64,000 nt of DNA, taken from Aristolochia californica (lineage: Eukaryota; Streptophyta; Magnoliopsida; Piperales; Aristolochiaceae). The notes under the pieces were generated by a model. The model was not told the DNA's origin, did no database searches, and saw nothing but the letters and a program-made list of their open reading frames with translations. The stretch covers positions 28,343,013 to 28,407,012 of the forward strand of contig JARWKL010000007.1 of assembly GCA_029961685.1 (NCBI GenBank), in the 5' to 3' direction. Both the position numbers and the translations under genes were made by a program. This document shows positions 62,001-64,000 of this stretch, in pieces. Every line of letters starts with the position of its first letter. The stretch's first letter is position 1.

Positions 62001-64000
62001 AACTCTTTTTATTTTTTATATATTAGGTTGTGCAATCTTCGGGAAAAGGAGGAGGCGTGGGATTTTTAACTGAGTGTTGCATAAGTCATTTCTTACAAAA
62101 AAATGTTACCCATTAGGCATGATTCACCGATAAATCACTGTAAAATCATCTATGATTGTTAGGTCAGCTTATTGTAAATGGGCAAAATAATGGCTTGTTT
62201 GACAAGGATAAATATCCCGCCGCACGTTCACTTGAAAATTTAATGAGCACCTGTTATTCTCTTTAAAAGGTTTCGATCCATAGGTCATTTGCATCTTCAA
62301 CATGTTTCAAGCATACACATCCATATTTAAAAAAAGTTAAGAGAAATCTCGTTTTTATAAAATATTAAGCTATTAGGGTTGAACTAGTGGAATTTCCCAC
62401 ACTTGGATAAGAAAACTTTTGTGTTCATTTGTGGTGTGTGAATAAATTTTCTTTAGTTAAATTGGTTATTGTTATAATTTTTTTCCATTCATAAACTCTA
62501 GAATTTTCATTTGGTGATCTATTTCTTTATCTTTTTCTTTTACGAGATAAAGGGAAAGTGTTAACTCAAGTATTGTTTTAAGAAAAAAGTACACATCTAA
62601 AATGGAAATGCACAAATATAGGGAGAGATAATTCCAAAAAGTCTATGTAATTTTTAGAGATTGTAAACTCTTTTTAGTTTTTATATTTTAGGTTATGCAA
62701 TCATCGGGAAAAAGGGGAGGTGGGGGATTTTTAACTGAGTGTTGCATAAGTCATTCCATAAAAAAAATGTAGCCCATTACGCATGATTGATCGATAAATT
62801 ACTTTACAATCATCTATGATTGTTAGGTCAACTGTTATAAATGGGCAAAATAATGTCTTGTTTGACTCAGGTAAATATCCTGTTGCATGTTCACTTGTGA
62901 ATTTAATGAGCACTTGTTATTCTCTTTAAAAGGTTTAGATCTATTGGTCATTTGCATCTTCAACATGTTTAAAGCATGTTTATCCATATTTAAAACATGT
63001 TAGGATCAATTATAAATATCTTTCTTATAAAATTCCATGCTATTACGGTCAAACTAATGGAATTTCCCAAACTATGATCACAAAACTTGGGTTCATTTGT
63101 GGTGTATGAATAAAGTTTTGTTACTTACATTTTTTATTGTTATTAATTTTTTCTATACATATACTCTAAAATTTTCATTTTGTTGAGATCTATTTGCCTT
63201 ATCTTTTTTGTCTATGACATAAAGGGAATGTGAAAACTCAAGTTTTGATTAAAGAAAAAAGTACATATCTAAAATGGGAATGCATAAATGTAGAGAGAGA
63301 TAATTCCAAAAAGTCTTTGTAATTCTTAGGGATAGTAAACTCTTTTTAGTTTTTATATATTAGGTTTTGCAATAGTCGGGAAAAGGGGGAGGCATGGGAT
63401 TTTTAGTTGAGTGTTGCTTAAGTCATTCCTTACAAAACAATGTAGCCCGTTATGCATGATTGACAGACAAATCACTTTACAATCATCTATGATTGTTAGG
63501 TCAACTTTTTGTAAATGGGCAAAATAATGGCTTGTTTGAGTCGGGAAAATAATGTCTTGTTTAATGAGCACTTGTTATTCTCTTTATAAGGTTTGGATCC
63601 ATAGGTCATTTTCATTTTCAACATGTTTCATGCATGCATATCCATATTTAAAACATGTTAGGATCAATTAGAAATCTCTTTCTTAAAAAATTCCAAGCTA
63701 TTAGGGATGAACTAGTGGAATTTCCCAAACATGGATACAAAACTTTTGTGTTCATTTGTGGTGTGTGAAAAAAAAAATTATTTACTAACATTTGTTATTG
63801 TTATTAATTTTTTCCTTACATCAACTCTAAAATTTTCATTTTGTTGTGATAAATTTGCCTTATCTTTTTTGTTTACGTGTTAAAAGGAAAGTAAAAACTC
63901 ATGTTTTTTTTTAGAAAAAAAATAAACATCTAAAATGGAAATGCACAAATGTAGAGAGAGACAATTCCCAAAAGTCTCTGTAATTTTAAACGATTGTAAA
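59090..64000. repeat. Satellite block paralogous to 11.33-16.4 kb
   Basis: Shared private variants in the same order: CACTTGTGGTGTGTG with TTGTTAGTAATTTTTTCC (59095; 11331), GGGGGAC in the G-block (59387; 11617), AAAGGTTGCCC (59440; 12117), CAATTGTATCTTCA (60972; 12981), a deleted G-block with TTTTTAATTGA (61385; 13393), GTTAAGAGAAATCTC (62335; GTTAGGAGAAATCTC at 14035) and ACTATGATCACAAAAC (63070; 14755). One extra monomer is present here near 60.0-60.7 kb, and the solo LTR of the first block is absent. Confidence 0.85.

Larger units (their letters stand above)
51170..64000. repeat. Satellite array segment 7 (~19 monomers)
   Basis: Same satellite to the end of the window, with anchors near 51593, 52266, 52976, 53633, 54290, 54968, 55558, 56226, 56906, 57585, 58258, 58936, 59607, 60282, 60952, 61594, 62269, 62931 and 63587. 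The stretch 51.2-52.6 kb resembles 29.7-31 kb. A subtype with CCATGGGTCATTTG, CAATTAAAAATC and CCAAGATATTAGG occurs at 53.0, 55.0 and 56.9 kb (also 26.8 and 36.9 kb). The stretch 59.0-64.0 kb parallels 11.2-16.4 kb. Partial deletions lie near 53175 and 55290 (about 120 bp). The array runs off the window. Confidence 0.95.

Noticed and set aside
1..64000. CRISPR-like array, given many regularly spaced repeats
   Set aside because: The repeat unit is ~670 bp with no short identical repeats separated by unique spacers. It is a eukaryotic satellite.

Overview
The window looks like nuclear heterochromatin of a flowering plant. It is very AT-rich, is dominated by one tandem satellite, and holds plant-type LTR retrotransposons whose primer-binding sites match the initiator methionine tRNA (TGGTATCAGAGC). 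I see no host protein gene, rRNA, tRNA or CRISPR array. A eudicot is my guess from general composition only; the species cannot be named from the sequence.

About 49 kb consists of a satellite with a monomer of roughly 670 bp. I counted about 72 anchor sites (the GGTTTGGATCC-like block and its variants). Spacing is mostly 640-680 bp, with a mode near 675. The array is cut into seven segments: 1-11646, 12090-23584, 23948-26105, 26548-28375, 28711-34841, 35625-38476 and 51170-64000. Monomers fall into recognisable subtypes that recur as blocks: about 14.0-16.0 kb resembles 20.1-22.1 kb and 62.3-64 kb; 11.2-16.4 kb resembles 59.0-64 kb; 26.6-28.4 kb resembles 36.6-38.5 kb; and 29.7-31 kb resembles 51.2-52.6 kb. 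The array therefore has higher-order structure and has been reshuffled by large duplications.

The interruptions are retroelements. One LTR family (TGTTGGAAGATAAGC...AAATTCAACA) appears as four solo LTRs (11647-12089, 26106-26547, 28376-28710, 35101-35536) and one element with both LTRs (38477-51169). The solo LTR at 35101 sits inside a tiny terminal-repeat retrotransposon (TRIM, 34842-35624). A further LTR/primer-site fragment lies at 23585-23947.

The 12.7-kb insertion at 38477-51169 is a three-level nest with a 5-bp target duplication at each level. The outer element is apparently non-coding. It contains a Ty1/copia element (39657-49698, + strand, TSD ATTTA). That in turn contains a Ty3/gypsy chromovirus (40924-46160, - strand, TSD GTTGC). 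Both inner elements carry recognisable but broken gag-pol genes. Approximate LTR identities (gypsy about 96.5%, copia about 88%, outer about 90%) show the innermost element is the youngest.

The most informative observations concern history. The outer element and the solo LTR at 28376 occupy the same satellite position with the same flanking variants, so one insertion was copied along with the satellite. The solo LTR at 11647 has an empty paralogous site near 59.4 kb. A 355-bp stretch is repeated without a difference 1,998 bp apart in an array whose monomers otherwise clearly differ.
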